Shown here piece by piece: positions 1 to 8,921 of a DNA stretch of 64,000 nt. Numbering within the stretch: position 1 is the first letter of the stretch; every line of letters begins with the position of its first letter. This DNA is from Buttiauxella noackiae ATCC 51607 (GTDB taxonomy: Bacteria > Pseudomonadota > Gammaproteobacteria > Enterobacterales > Enterobacteriaceae), in contig NZ_LXEO01000014.1 in the NCBI RefSeq assembly GCF_001654865.1, positions 170,063-234,062 of the forward strand. Direction: 5' to 3'. The notes under the pieces are model-generated. The model saw only the letters and a program-made list of their open reading frames with translations, was not told the origin of the DNA and made no database searches. The position numbers were made by a program, and so were the translations under genes.

Positions 1-853
1 CGTCGACAACTTCTTCACACGTTCCGATAGCTGAGCCCATCAGGATAATCACGCGTTCGGCTTGCGGGTGGCCGTAGTACTCAAACGGGCGATACTGGCG
101 GCCCGTGGCGGCGGCAAAGTTGTCCATCGCCTGTTCGACGTGCTCGTACACCGCGTCGTACCACAGGTTGCTGGCCTCGCGGGACTGGAAATAGGTGTCC
201 GGGTTAGCGGAAGTGCCGCGAATTACCGGGTGCTCTGGATTCAGCGCGCGGGCGCGGTGCTCATCTATCTCTTTTTGCGGCAACAGTTCCAGAATGGTGC
301 TGTCTGCCAGTGGGGCGATTTTATTGATTTCATGTGATGTGCGGAAACCATCAAAGAAATGAATAAACGGCACGCGACTCTTTAGGGTTGCGATATGCGA
401 AATCAGCGCGAAGTCTTGTGCTTCCTGAACGCTGCTGGCACACAGCATGGCACAACCGGTCTGGCGAATTGCCATCACATCCGAATGGTCGCCAAAAATT
501 GAGAGCGCATGGGTGGCGACAGTGCGTGCCGCAACATGCAGCACAAACGGCGTTAATTGCCCGGCCAGTTTGTAGAGCGTTGGGATCATCAGCAGCAAAC
601 CCTGCGATGAAGTAAACGAAGTGGAAAGGGCACCGGTTTGCAGCGCGCCGTGAACCGCAGCAATCGCACCCGCTTCTGACTGCATTTCTACTACGCGTGG
701 CGTATCGCCCCAAATATTTTTACGGCCATCCCCGGACCATGCATCAGCCAGTTCAGCCATGGTTGAGCTAGGGGTTATCGGGTAGATGGCGATGACTTCA
801 CTGGCGCGAAACGCCACTGACGCGACCGCACCATTGCCGTCGATTGTGATCAT
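1..853 (-). CDS. nifJ: Pyruvate:ferredoxin/flavodoxin oxidoreductase, N-terminal part (cut by window edge)
   Basis: About 284 N-terminal codons read on the minus strand from the ATG at 853 and run off the left edge. The translation starts MITIDGNGAVASVAFRASEV and contains YPITPSSTMAE and VVEMQSEAGAIAAVHG, hallmarks of the POR N-terminal (pyrimidine-binding) domain that opens NifJ/YdbK-type enzymes of about 1170 residues. The family oxidatively decarboxylates pyruvate to acetyl-CoA and reduces ferredoxin or flavodoxin, using thiamine diphosphate and Fe-S clusters in the cytoplasm. A purine-rich AAGGGTG lies just upstream of the ATG. The order with ydbJ, hslJ and ldhA is the one seen in E. coli (ydbK). 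The catalytic and cluster domains lie outside the window. Confidence 0.93.
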   Translation of the reverse strand, partial: MITIDGNGAVASVAFRASEVIAIYPITPSSTMAELADAWSGDGRKNIWGDTPRVVEMQSEAGAIAAVHGALQTGALSTSFTSSQGLLLMIPTLYKLAGQLTPFVLHVAARTVATHALSIFGDHSDVMAIRQTGCAMLCASSVQEAQDFALISHIATLKSRVPFIHFFDGFRTSHEINKIAPLADSTILELLPQKEIDEHRARALNPEHPVIRGTSANPDTYFQSREASNLWYDAVYEHVEQAMDNFAAATGRQYRPFEYYGHPQAERVIILMGSAIGTCEEVVD

Positions 854-1145
854 GGAGACACCCTTACATTGCGCAATAATATGAATACGAAAAAGCCCAC
901 ATGACAACGGCGAGCCGAAGAATAATCTTTTAATTCTAGCAAAGCCCACAGAAGGTGATTTTCGCTTTTGTGTCCTGCGTTGAACCTTGATTGAGGTCGT
1001 GAAAAGGGTTGGGTGGTTATGTTTTGCGCAATAAAGTGATCTGCATTGCAAAATCACACACATTTTATGGCTTTACGGCCTCGACGTAACGCAACGCCTG
1101 CGCTTATGATTCCTAGGTTTTGCAACGTTCAGGGGGAGAAGAGTA

Positions 1146-1412
1146 ATGCGCGCTGCGTTTTTAGCGGGATTTGCCGCACTGTTATTGTCGGCATGTAGTA
1201 GTGAACCACCTCAACAAGCCACTGCAGCTCACGTACCGCCTGGTATGCGTGCAGCAATGTCAAATCAAGGGCAGGCGAGTTGTGCAATGATTGGTGGGAC
1301 GTTAAGTGTTGCTCGTCAGCTTGATGGTTCGGCAATCGGTATGTGCGCGATGCCAAACGGCAAACGCTGTAGTGAAAATGCGCTTGCCGCCGGAACGTGT
1401 GGAGCGTACTAG
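1146..1412 (+). CDS. ydbJ: DUF333 small lipoprotein YdbJ
   Basis: An 88-residue protein starting at an ATG preceded by a strong GGGGGAGAA ribosome site. Residues 1-17 form a lipoprotein signal with lipobox LSAC and lipidated Cys17. The rest carries the DUF333 pattern: a first Cys followed by IGGTL, a Gly-rich middle, then MCAMPNG and a further Cys pair. The function of the family is unknown; the protein is expected to be anchored in the cell envelope. It lies divergent from nifJ and convergent with hslJ, with 5 bp between the stop codons, as in E. coli. I see no clear terminator between the two convergent genes. Confidence 0.88.
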   Translation: MRAAFLAGFAALLLSACSSEPPQQATAAHVPPGMRAAMSNQGQASCAMIGGTLSVARQLDGSAIGMCAMPNGKRCSENALAAGTCGAY

Positions 1413-1417
1413 CTTAA

Positions 1418-1843
1418 TCAGTTGACCAGATCGGCCAGTTTATAAACTAAAGTATGCTGGCTGGTTTTGAGCGTCAGCTGTTGCGCAGCTAAGTCAACTT
1501 TTGCACCCGTGGTCAGCATGTCGTTAATCATGTGATCCAGCCCATTAAGCTGCGGTTCCGCACACATCATCATGGTCATTCCCAGACCTTTGGCTTTCAG
1601 GGTATCGCCTTCAAGTGTTGCCTGACCCATAAAGCGGTTACACATGCTGCCCGCAATGTGCATGTTCTCACCGAAACTCAGTTCCGGCATGCGATCAATC
1701 CCGGTTAACGGCTTGCCATCAACACTTTGCAGAACATAGCGGTGGTGTTGCAGGTCTTGTGTGGTCACTGTCGATTTATCGCCTGATTGCGCGCAACCGG
1801 CCAGTACCATTGCAGCCAGAGCTAAAGAAGCTAATTTTTTCAT
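1418..1843 (-). CDS. hslJ: META-domain outer-membrane lipoprotein HslJ
   Basis: A 141-residue lipoprotein with lipobox LAGC (Cys17), followed by a META domain from about residue 30 to 138. The paired Cys in GSMCNRFMG and MMMCAEPQ match the conserved disulfide-type positions of HslJ. E. coli HslJ is a heat-inducible lipoprotein linked to novobiocin resistance, and its length of about 140 residues agrees. The gene sits between ydbJ and ldhA and is read in the same direction as ldhA, after a 190-bp gap that holds a REP-like palindrome. It therefore may or may not share the ldhA transcript. Confidence 0.92.
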   Translation of the reverse strand: MKKLASLALAAMVLAGCAQSGDKSTVTTQDLQHHRYVLQSVDGKPLTGIDRMPELSFGENMHIAGSMCNRFMGQATLEGDTLKAKGLGMTMMMCAEPQLNGLDHMINDMLTTGAKVDLAAQQLTLKTSQHTLVYKLADLVN

Positions 1844-1957
1844 TTCTTGTCCTTAAGTTATTCGTTTCATCAATGAGTTGGTGCCAACTTTGGCAAAAAG
1901 CGGGGCGTGATTCTTTAAGGATAATCTTAAAACGAGTGTTGAATCCATTTCGTTATA

Positions 1958-2025
1958 GATGTCGCTAACGCTAACCCAATCGACATAACTCCAGGTGTAG
2001 GGCGTATTAGCGCAGCGACATCCGC
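1958..2025. repeat. REP-like palindromic pair between hslJ and ldhA
   Basis: GATGTCGCTAACGCTAA (1958-1974) is matched 32 bases later by its near inverse TTAGCGCAGCGACATC (2007-2022). The same sequence class (GATGTCGC..GCTAA) recurs at 29051-29111, again between genes. This fits a two-unit BIME of the REP class, placed just downstream of ldhA, where such elements usually affect mRNA 3' ends. Confidence 0.6.
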
Positions 2026-2033
2026 CACAAAGA

Positions 2034-3023
2034 TTAACTCACCTGATTAACACAAGGCTCGCCGTTCTCTAATTGACGTAAGTTTTCCAGCGTCGTTTCG
2101 GAAATGCTGGTTAACGCTTCCGCAGTCAGGAATGCCTGGTGGCCGGTAAACAGTACGTTATGGCAGGCTGACAGGCGACGGAATACATCATCCTGAATGA
2201 CATCGTTAGATTTATCTTCAAAGAACAGATCACGTTCGTTCTCATACACATCCATACCTAACGCACCGATTTTTTGATTTTTCAGTGCATCAATCGCGGC
2301 TTGTGAATCAATCAAAGCGCCACGGCTGGTGTTGATAATCATCACACCATCTTTCATCTGTTCAAATGCGGCCCGGTTAAGTAAATGATAGTTCTCAGGC
2401 GTCAGCGGGCAGTGCAGTGAAATAACGTCTGATTGTGCAAACAGCGTTGGCAAATCGACATATTCCACACCCAGTTCAAGTGCTGCAGCACTTGGGTACG
2501 GATCGAACGCCAGTAAGCGCATGCCGAAGCCTTTCAAAATTCTCAGTGCGGCGATACCTATCTTACCAGTACCAATCACACCGGCGGTTTTGCCATACAT
2601 GGTGAAGCCCGTCAGCCCTTCAAGAGAGAAGTTCGCATCACGGGTACGCTGATAAGCGCGGTGAATACGACGGTTCAGGCACATCATCATGCCGAGGGCA
2701 TGTTCTGCTACGGCTTCTGGTGAATAAGCTGGAACTCGTACTACTGGCAGGCCTAACTCTTTAGCAGCGTCAAGATCGACGTTGTTAAAGCCCGCGCAGC
2801 GCAATGCGATGAATTTCACACCGTGCTTTTTGAGCTCTTCGAGAACAGGGCGGCTACCGTCGTCATTAACGAAGATACAAACACCATCGCAACCATGAGC
2901 CGTTTTGGCTGTTTTTTCGGTTAGTAGGAAGTCGAAAAATTCAAGATCAAAGCCGTATTCATTGTTAACCTGCTCCAGATACTTTTTGTCGTACTGTTTT
3001 GTGCTGTACACTGCCAGTTTCAT
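2034..3023 (-). CDS. ldhA: Fermentative D-lactate dehydrogenase
   Basis: A 329-residue protein, the same length as E. coli LdhA, which reduces pyruvate to D-lactate with NADH in the cytoplasm during fermentation. Visible features are the Rossmann motif GVIGTGKIG near residue 150, NTSRGALIDS with the substrate-binding Arg, the MDVYENERD region with the catalytic Glu, and TGHQAFLT with the catalytic His near 296. This is the D-2-hydroxyacid dehydrogenase signature. The ATG at 3023 is preceded by GGAGATAAG. The 222-bp gap to divergent ydbH must hold the promoters of both. Identification is secure. Confidence 0.96.
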   Translation of the reverse strand: MKLAVYSTKQYDKKYLEQVNNEYGFDLEFFDFLLTEKTAKTAHGCDGVCIFVNDDGSRPVLEELKKHGVKFIALRCAGFNNVDLDAAKELGLPVVRVPAYSPEAVAEHALGMMMCLNRRIHRAYQRTRDANFSLEGLTGFTMYGKTAGVIGTGKIGIAALRILKGFGMRLLAFDPYPSAAALELGVEYVDLPTLFAQSDVISLHCPLTPENYHLLNRAAFEQMKDGVMIINTSRGALIDSQAAIDALKNQKIGALGMDVYENERDLFFEDKSNDVIQDDVFRRLSACHNVLFTGHQAFLTAEALTSISETTLENLRQLENGEPCVNQVS

Positions 3024-3245
3024 GAGACTTATCTCCAGAATGATATTGGTGTAAAATTATCACGCTTAAAATATTCTTACAAATATTAAAATTTATTTTT
3101 AAGCATGAAATTCTGCCGCTAACTCAAGGTTGGCTACGCTTATACCAGGTACGACCTTCACGCCCGGTCCAAATAATGCAAGAATAATCGCATATGTTGT
3201 GTAGATGGGCACATAATTGTCGCAGAATCAGGATATTAACCACCC

Positions 3246-5888
3246 ATGAAGGGTAAATATAAAGCCATTATTGCGTTGGTGCTGATACTCATTCTGCTAC
3301 CGTTAACGCTTCTGATGACTATAGCCCATTGGCTGCCAACGCTTGCCGGTATCTGGCTGCCGCAAGGGACACGCATCGCCATGGAAGCCAGCCCACGTTT
3401 TACGCGCGGTGCGATAATCGTTCCTGATTTGCATTATCTTGCCGGGGATTGCGAACTGGCGACGATAAAAGATGCCACTCTTAGCCACCCCAAACGCTGG
3501 CGCATTCATCTTGATACGCTCAATCTTAACGTTGATTGCCTGAGCAAAATCCCTCTCGACGAATCAGGCCCAGCTGCACCGCGTACTTTGGCCGAATGGC
3601 AATCACTGTTGCCTGAAAGCCTGCTTACTATAGATAAGGTCAATGTAACACCCTTTCAACAGTTCTCCGGTGGTTTACGTTTGATGCTAACGCCGCAACA
3701 GCAAACGGTTCACTACAAAGGCCCATCGCTCAGCGTTGATGCGCAGTTAAACGGTCAAATACTCAATCTGCAAAAGTTAAAAATTCAGGCTTTTGCTGGT
3801 ATGGACCCGCTGGAACTTGTCGGCACCATTACCTTACCTCCGCTTACCGATAAACTGCCTGAACAGGGCCATCTGGCGACAAAATTACGCATTCCACAAG
3901 AGCCTAATCTTATCGATGTCGTTCTGAACTGGCACGATGATCAGGGTTCATTTTCACTGAAGAACCCAGCTGCGCCTGAACCATTGATGACGCTTCCATG
4001 GACCATTAGTGAGAACATTTTTGAAGTCAATGGTGGGCAGTGGTTCTGGCCCTATGCGGGGTTCCCGCTGCGTGGCGGCATCGCTTTACGGGTTGATGAC
4101 TGGAAGCAGGGGTTGGAAAAAGCCTTAATCAGCGGGCGTATGAACGTCATCACGCAGGGGAGTGCCGGGAAAGCCAACGCGGTGTTAAATATTGGCCCCG
4201 GTAAGCTCAGCATGATCAACAGCGCCTTACCGGTGCAATTAACCGGTGAAGCAAAACAAGATGGCATGGTGTTATACGCCGTACTGCCGGGTGAAATTAG
4301 CGGCGCGATTGCCGACCCACAATTAATGTTCCGACCAGGTGCACTGCTGCGTTCTCGAGGGCGTGCCATCGACTCTATCGATGTCGATGAAATTCGCTGG
4401 CCTCTGGCTGGAGTCAGCGTCACGCAACGCGGTGTTGATGGACGGTTGCAGGCAATAGTTCGCGCACATGAAAACCAGATGGGTAATTTCGTGCTGCATC
4501 TTGATGGTAAAGCGGATGACTTTTTGCCCGATGCGGGTTTGTGGCGGTGGAAGTATTGGGGCAAGGGTGAATTTACCCCGATGCAGGCGAAGTGGGATGT
4601 ACGTGGGCACGGAGAGTGGCGCGACAGCGTGATTGAACTTAGCTCGCTTTCTACCGGATTTGACAAGCTTGAGTACGGCTCAATGCTGGTCACTGAACCG
4701 CGTTTGAAACTTGAGAGACCTCTTCACTGGCAGCGTGCGCAAACAGCTCCTGTTTTTGATGGCGCGTTTATCCTCAATGCGGGGGAAACGACTTTCAGCG
4801 GTGGCAGTACATTACCGCCGTCAACATTAACGTTTAGTGTGACGGGCGAAGACCCTTCTTCCTTCCAGTATAAAGGTGACCTGCATGCGGGGAGTATTGG
4901 CCCTGTACGCGTGAATGGTCGCTGGGACGGTGTGCGCCTGCGTGGTAATGCGTGGTGGCCACAGCAAGGTTTGACGGTATTCCAGTCGCTTATCCCCGCT
5001 GACTGGAAAATGACGTTAAAAGATGGCTCGCTCTATTCACAGGTGGCCTTTTCCGCAGCTGCAGGGCAGGGATTTGAGGCCGGTGGCCATGGCGTGGTGA
5101 AAAATGGCAGCGTCTGGTTGCCGGATAACCAAATTAATGGTGTTGATTTTGTATTGCCCTTCCGCTTTAGCCACAGTACCTGGCGATTAGGGACAGATGG
5201 CCCGGTCACATTGCGGATTGCCGACGTGAAAAATCAGTTCGCGGCGACAAATGTGACGGCCGATCTTGAAGGCTGGTATCCATGGAGTGAAAAGCAGCCG
5301 CTGATGCTCAGTAACGTTAATGTGGATCTTCTGGGTGGAAAATTACGTATGCAGCAATTGCGCATGCCACAACGCGATGCGGCCTTGCTACGCTTAGAGA
5401 ATATCTCGTCGAGCGAATTGATTTCTGCGGTCAATCCCAAACAGTTCACTATGTCCGGGCGAGTGAACGGAGCGTTACCGCTGTGGCTTAACCATCCACA
5501 ATGGATCATTAAAGATGGCTGGCTGACAAACCCTGGGCCACTGACATTGCGGTTGGATAAAGATATGGCTGATGCCATTGTTGAGAACAATATTGCTGCA
5601 GGTGTTGCGGTTAACTGGCTGCGTTATATGGAGATTTCTCATTCCTGGACAGATATCAATTTAGATAACCTTGGCGTGCTAACTTTGCGGGCGAATGTAC
5701 AAGGCACAAGCCAGGTTGAAGGGAAAAGGAATGCGGTGCGGCTGAATTACAGCCATCAGGAAAACCTCTTTACGCTTTGGCGCAGCCTGCGTTTTGGGGA
5801 CAATTTGCAAACCTGGCTTGAGCAACATACCGAATTACCGGATGTGCGTTGCCAGGCTCGCGATAAAGCTTGTGAGGAAACACAATGA
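3246..5888 (+). CDS. ydbH: AsmA-like intermembrane lipid-transport protein YdbH
   Basis: An 880-residue protein with one N-terminal membrane anchor (about residues 7-29) followed by a long periplasmic beta-rich region. YdbH is one of three E. coli AsmA-like bridge proteins (with TamB and YhdP) that redundantly carry phospholipids from the inner to the outer membrane; its lipoprotein partner is YnbE. Length matches E. coli YdbH (about 879). The stop overlaps the ynbE start in an ATGA tetranucleotide, so the two are translationally coupled, and ydbL follows. The N-terminal half of the sequence is less conserved than I would expect by eye, but length, anchor and operon leave little doubt. Confidence 0.93.
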   Translation: MKGKYKAIIALVLILILLPLTLLMTIAHWLPTLAGIWLPQGTRIAMEASPRFTRGAIIVPDLHYLAGDCELATIKDATLSHPKRWRIHLDTLNLNVDCLSKIPLDESGPAAPRTLAEWQSLLPESLLTIDKVNVTPFQQFSGGLRLMLTPQQQTVHYKGPSLSVDAQLNGQILNLQKLKIQAFAGMDPLELVGTITLPPLTDKLPEQGHLATKLRIPQEPNLIDVVLNWHDDQGSFSLKNPAAPEPLMTLPWTISENIFEVNGGQWFWPYAGFPLRGGIALRVDDWKQGLEKALISGRMNVITQGSAGKANAVLNIGPGKLSMINSALPVQLTGEAKQDGMVLYAVLPGEISGAIADPQLMFRPGALLRSRGRAIDSIDVDEIRWPLAGVSVTQRGVDGRLQAIVRAHENQMGNFVLHLDGKADDFLPDAGLWRWKYWGKGEFTPMQAKWDVRGHGEWRDSVIELSSLSTGFDKLEYGSMLVTEPRLKLERPLHWQRAQTAPVFDGAFILNAGETTFSGGSTLPPSTLTFSVTGEDPSSFQYKGDLHAGSIGPVRVNGRWDGVRLRGNAWWPQQGLTVFQSLIPADWKMTLKDGSLYSQVAFSAAAGQGFEAGGHGVVKNGSVWLPDNQINGVDFVLPFRFSHSTWRLGTDGPVTLRIADVKNQFAATNVTADLEGWYPWSEKQPLMLSNVNVDLLGGKLRMQQLRMPQRDAALLRLENISSSELISAVNPKQFTMSGRVNGALPLWLNHPQWIIKDGWLTNPGPLTLRLDKDMADAIVENNIAAGVAVNWLRYMEISHSWTDINLDNLGVLTLRANVQGTSQVEGKRNAVRLNYSHQENLFTLWRSLRFGDNLQTWLEQHTELPDVRCQARDKACEETQ

Positions 5889-6085
5889 AAATCGTCATCG
5901 CTATGCTCCTGGTGACAGGGATTGCAGGGTTAACGGGATGCACGCCGCGTATTGAAGTCGCGGCGCCAAAAGAACCTATCACCATTAATATGAACGTGAA
6001 AATCGAGCATGAAATTCATATTAAAGTAGATAAAGACGTTGAAACGTTGCTTAAAAACCGCAGCGACTTGTTTGGCCAGGAGTGA
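5885..6085 (+). CDS. ynbE: Small outer-membrane lipoprotein YnbE
   Basis: A 66-residue lipoprotein with lipobox LTGC (Cys19) and a short charged tail (EIHIKVDKDVETLLKNRSDLF). It overlaps ydbH by 4 bases (ATGA). In E. coli YnbE is the outer-membrane partner of YdbH and is thought to stack by beta-strand augmentation to complete the bridge. The gene order ydbH-ynbE-ydbL is conserved here. The start is fixed by the overlap. Confidence 0.93.
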   Translation: MKIVIAMLLVTGIAGLTGCTPRIEVAAPKEPITINMNVKIEHEIHIKVDKDVETLLKNRSDLFGQE

Positions 6086-6090
6086 AGCTC

Positions 6091-6414
6091 ATGAACAAAA
6101 TCGTTAAGAGTGTTTTACTGGCATCCATCTTATTTAGCCACCAGGCATTGGCATTAACCCTGTCTGAAGCACGCCAGCAAGGGCGAGTGGGAGAGACACT
6201 AAGCGGTTATGTTGCGCCAATCAAACAAGATAAAGAGACACTGGCGTTGGTGAAAAGCATTAACGAAGCACGTGCGGAAAATTATCAGAAACTGGCAGAT
6301 AGCAACAACATCTCAGCAAACCAGGTCGCAGAATTGGCTGGACAGAAGCTGGTGGCTCGAGCACAACCGGGTGAGTACGTGCGCGGTATTAACGGCCAAT
6401 GGATGAAAAAATAA
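6091..6414 (+). CDS. ydbL: Periplasmic DUF1318 protein YdbL
   Basis: A 107-residue protein with a cleavable signal peptide (about residues 1-21, ending near ALA) and the DUF1318 core LTLSEARQQGRVGETLSGY. An in-frame GTG at 6082 overlaps the ynbE stop, but the ATG at 6091 has GGAG nine bases upstream and gives the normal length, so I chose it. In E. coli YdbL is reported to modulate YdbH-YnbE and keep YnbE from over-multimerising. It is the last gene of the ydbH operon. No convincing terminator is visible in the 187 bp that follow. Confidence 0.92.
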   Translation: MNKIVKSVLLASILFSHQALALTLSEARQQGRVGETLSGYVAPIKQDKETLALVKSINEARAENYQKLADSNNISANQVAELAGQKLVARAQPGEYVRGINGQWMKK

Positions 6415-6601
6415 CCCGGTGCGCAAGGCGCTGGGCTACACTGAAGTTGCTTTGATGACATGGATTGTACACGCATGTATTAGCCATACCGTTGTTCTGA
6501 AGCCCGCTCATTTACCTGTGCGTGAAATAGTATAAGGACAAAAAGCCACTTTTTATTCCGTACTATGGATACAACTATAGGTACTGGATGAGGAACAACT
6601 G

Positions 6602-6901
6602 ATGAAAAAGATCATTTTGACCGTGGTGCTATCTCTGGTTACCACAGCGGCGTTCGCGCAATTAACGATGAATTCTGGATCAAGTAACACGAGCTCAGGC
6701 AGTTCATCAAGCAGCAGCCAGCAAACAGGCACCGTTGACTTGATCGGCAGTGATACGGTTGCCGGTCTTGGGGCTAGCGATACCGTGGCTGGTCTTAGTG
6801 GGACCGATTCGCAGACTATCAACCCAACATCTTCATCCTCGCCAATGCCGGCTTTTGGGCATACGGGCAATCTCAGGCAACCTGGTTCAATCCGCCATTA
6901 A
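6602..6901 (+). CDS. Unrecognised small Ser-rich secreted protein
   Basis: A 99-residue protein with a clear Sec signal peptide (MKKIILTVVLSLVTTAAFA, cleavage after residue 19) and an ATG preceded by GAGGAA. The mature part has low complexity: a Ser/Gly/Asn run from about residue 24 to 42, then two copies of SDTVAGL (near residues 50-56 and 60-66), then a Ser/Pro-rich tail. There is no Cys and no membrane segment. It stands alone between ydbL and dat. I do not recognise the family. The signal peptide and ribosome site argue that it is a real gene. Confidence 0.6.
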   Translation: MKKIILTVVLSLVTTAAFAQLTMNSGSSNTSSGSSSSSSQQTGTVDLIGSDTVAGLGASDTVAGLSGTDSQTINPTSSSSPMPAFGHTGNLRQPGSIRH

Positions 6902-7526
6902 GCAATAAGTAGAGCAGCTGCTGCATAGCATCAAACGGTTACCGACCAGGGTCTTACGAGAAAATGTGAATGCTGGATATAAACGTAAGGTTGTAACCGT
7001 CATGCATTTCAATGCTGCTCTCGTTTTGGCGCAATTTACGTATATTTATATAACATCTGGAATAAAAGCTTATTTTCTCAGCAGGTTAATTTAAAACCAG
7101 TGATTGGTTTTTATTCTATTTAAAATATTCACCTTATATTTTTTAAGTACATTCTCGATTAAGAAAACAGCCCCCTCATAAAGTGTCATATCCATCAGGT
7201 ATGATTTACGTAACAGTGCCTGTTTGCATCTTAGAGCAGGAGTAGGGTTTTTGAATTATTCGGCTAAAAAATGCAAATAAGTGAAGTCAAAAACCACGCA
7301 AATGCAAATATTCAGCATAAATTGCTGCATTGTGAATAACGCACTGATTTTCATAAAATAAATACAAGATAAAAACATTAGGACAACATACAGATTTTCA
7401 CAAAATAAAATATTGAGTAGAAAGTAAAAAGAACCTATATTGACGGCGTTTTTTACACACTGGTCAGTTTTTCGACATTCATTAATTCAACTGCCTTATT
7501 AACGAACCGGCAGCTGTGGGAGAGAT
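6902..7526. other. 625-bp AT-rich gap upstream of dat
   Basis: No reading frame here looks coding. By eye the stretch is strongly AT-rich compared with both sides. It contains a direct repeat of ATGCAAATA (7271-7279 and 7302-7310). It must carry the promoter of dat-ddc, and could hold a small RNA or binding sites for a regulator or nucleoid protein, but I see no terminator-like hairpin that would define an RNA. Confidence 0.4.
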
Positions 7527-8912
7527 ATGATGACGGATAAAGTCCGTATTGATAGTTTAGGTGCTAATTCATTCAATGGTAACAATGAAACCTATTTGGC
7601 GCGTCAAGCTGAATTTGAATCGAATGTCAGAAGTTATCCACGTAAATTGCCTTTAGCAATTGCGCAGGCCAACGGTGTTTGGATCACTGATGTTGAGAAT
7701 AATCAATATCTTGATTGCCTGGCCGGTGCGGGTACGCTTGCTCTTGGGCATAACCATCCTGACGTGCTGCAAAGCATCCAAAATGTCATTACCAGCGGCT
7801 TGCCGTTACATACACTGGATCTTACAACTCCGTTGAAAGATCAGTTCTCTGAATATCTTCTCTCTTTATTGCCAGGTCAGGGTAAAGAGTATTGCCTGCA
7901 ATTCACCGGCCCATCTGGTGCGGATGCAGTTGAAGCTGCGCTGAAACTGGCTAAGAAAGTAACCGGTCGTTCAGGCATCATCAGCTTCTCCGGCGGCTAT
8001 CACGGCATGACTCATGGCGCACTTTCCGTAACAGGTAACCTGTCACCGAAAGAAGCGGTTGATGGCATGATGCCGGAAGTTCAGTTTATGCCTTATCCGC
8101 ACCTGTACCGCTGCCCGCTGGGTATTGGCGGCGAAGCTGGCGTTAAAGCATTAACTTACTACTTCGAAAACCTGATCAACGACGTTGAGAGTGGCGTGCG
8201 CAAACCTGCAGCGGTCATTCTGGAAGCGGTTCAGGGTGAAGGTGGTGTGAACCCGGCACCAAAAGAGTGGCTGCAGCGCATTCGTAAAGTCACCAAAGAA
8301 CACGGCATTCTGCTGATCATTGATGAAGTTCAGGCTGGCTTCTGCCGTACCGGTAAATTGTTCGCCTTCGAACATGCGGGTATTGAGCCTGACATCATTG
8401 TTATGTCTAAAGCGGTTGGCGGTGGCTTGCCACTGGCTGTTCTGGGCATTAAGAAAGAGTTTGATGCATGGTCACCTGGCCACCACACCGGTACTTTCCG
8501 TGGTAACCAGCTGGCGATGGCAACCGGTCTGACTACGCTTAAGCATCTGACTGAAAACAAGATTGCTGACAAAGTTGCAGCGCAGGGCGAGTGGCTGAAA
8601 GGCAAACTGGCTGAACTGCAAAAACGTTACCCGGTTATTGGCCAGGTTCGTGGTCTGGGCTTAATGATCGGTATTGAGATCGTTAAACCAAACGAAGCCA
8701 AAGATCATATGGGTTGCTACCCGGCTGATGCTGAGTTGTCCGCATTGCTGCAGAAAAACTGCTTCAAAGCAGGGCTGATTCTGGAGCGTGGTGGCCGTAA
8801 TGGCGTCGTGCTGCGTCTGCTACCATCTTTGCTTATCACTAATGATGAGCTGGCTATTTTCCTCGATAAGTTTGAGCAGGCGCTGTTAGCGGCTGGCATC
8901 AAGCCTGTCTGA
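7527..8912 (+). CDS. dat: L-2,4-diaminobutyrate:2-oxoglutarate aminotransferase
   Basis: A 461-residue class-III PLP aminotransferase. Motifs seen: [17 protein letters not shown] (128-144), [11 protein letters not shown] (154-164), [12 protein letters not shown] (265-276) and the PLP Lys295 in MSKAVGGG. Dat transfers an amino group from glutamate to aspartate semialdehyde, giving 2,4-diaminobutyrate, the substrate of the next gene. The pair dat-ddc is known from Acinetobacter and enterobacteria and yields 1,3-diaminopropane. Two adjacent ATGs (7527, 7530) follow GGGAGAG; either could be used. The gene is followed at once by ddc. Confidence 0.93.
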   Translation: MMTDKVRIDSLGANSFNGNNETYLARQAEFESNVRSYPRKLPLAIAQANGVWITDVENNQYLDCLAGAGTLALGHNHPDVLQSIQNVITSGLPLHTLDLTTPLKDQFSEYLLSLLPGQGKEYCLQFTGPSGADAVEAALKLAKKVTGRSGIISFSGGYHGMTHGALSVTGNLSPKEAVDGMMPEVQFMPYPHLYRCPLGIGGEAGVKALTYYFENLINDVESGVRKPAAVILEAVQGEGGVNPAPKEWLQRIRKVTKEHGILLIIDEVQAGFCRTGKLFAFEHAGIEPDIIVMSKAVGGGLPLAVLGIKKEFDAWSPGHHTGTFRGNQLAMATGLTTLKHLTENKIADKVAAQGEWLKGKLAELQKRYPVIGQVRGLGLMIGIEIVKPNEAKDHMGCYPADAELSALLQKNCFKAGLILERGGRNGVVLRLLPSLLITNDELAIFLDKFEQALLAAGIKPV

Positions 8913-8921
8913 GTGGAGTTA

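Noticed and set aside
4052..4693. 213-codon open frame antisense to ydbH
   Set aside because: Lies fully inside ydbH, has no ribosome site and a composition typical of an antisense shadow.
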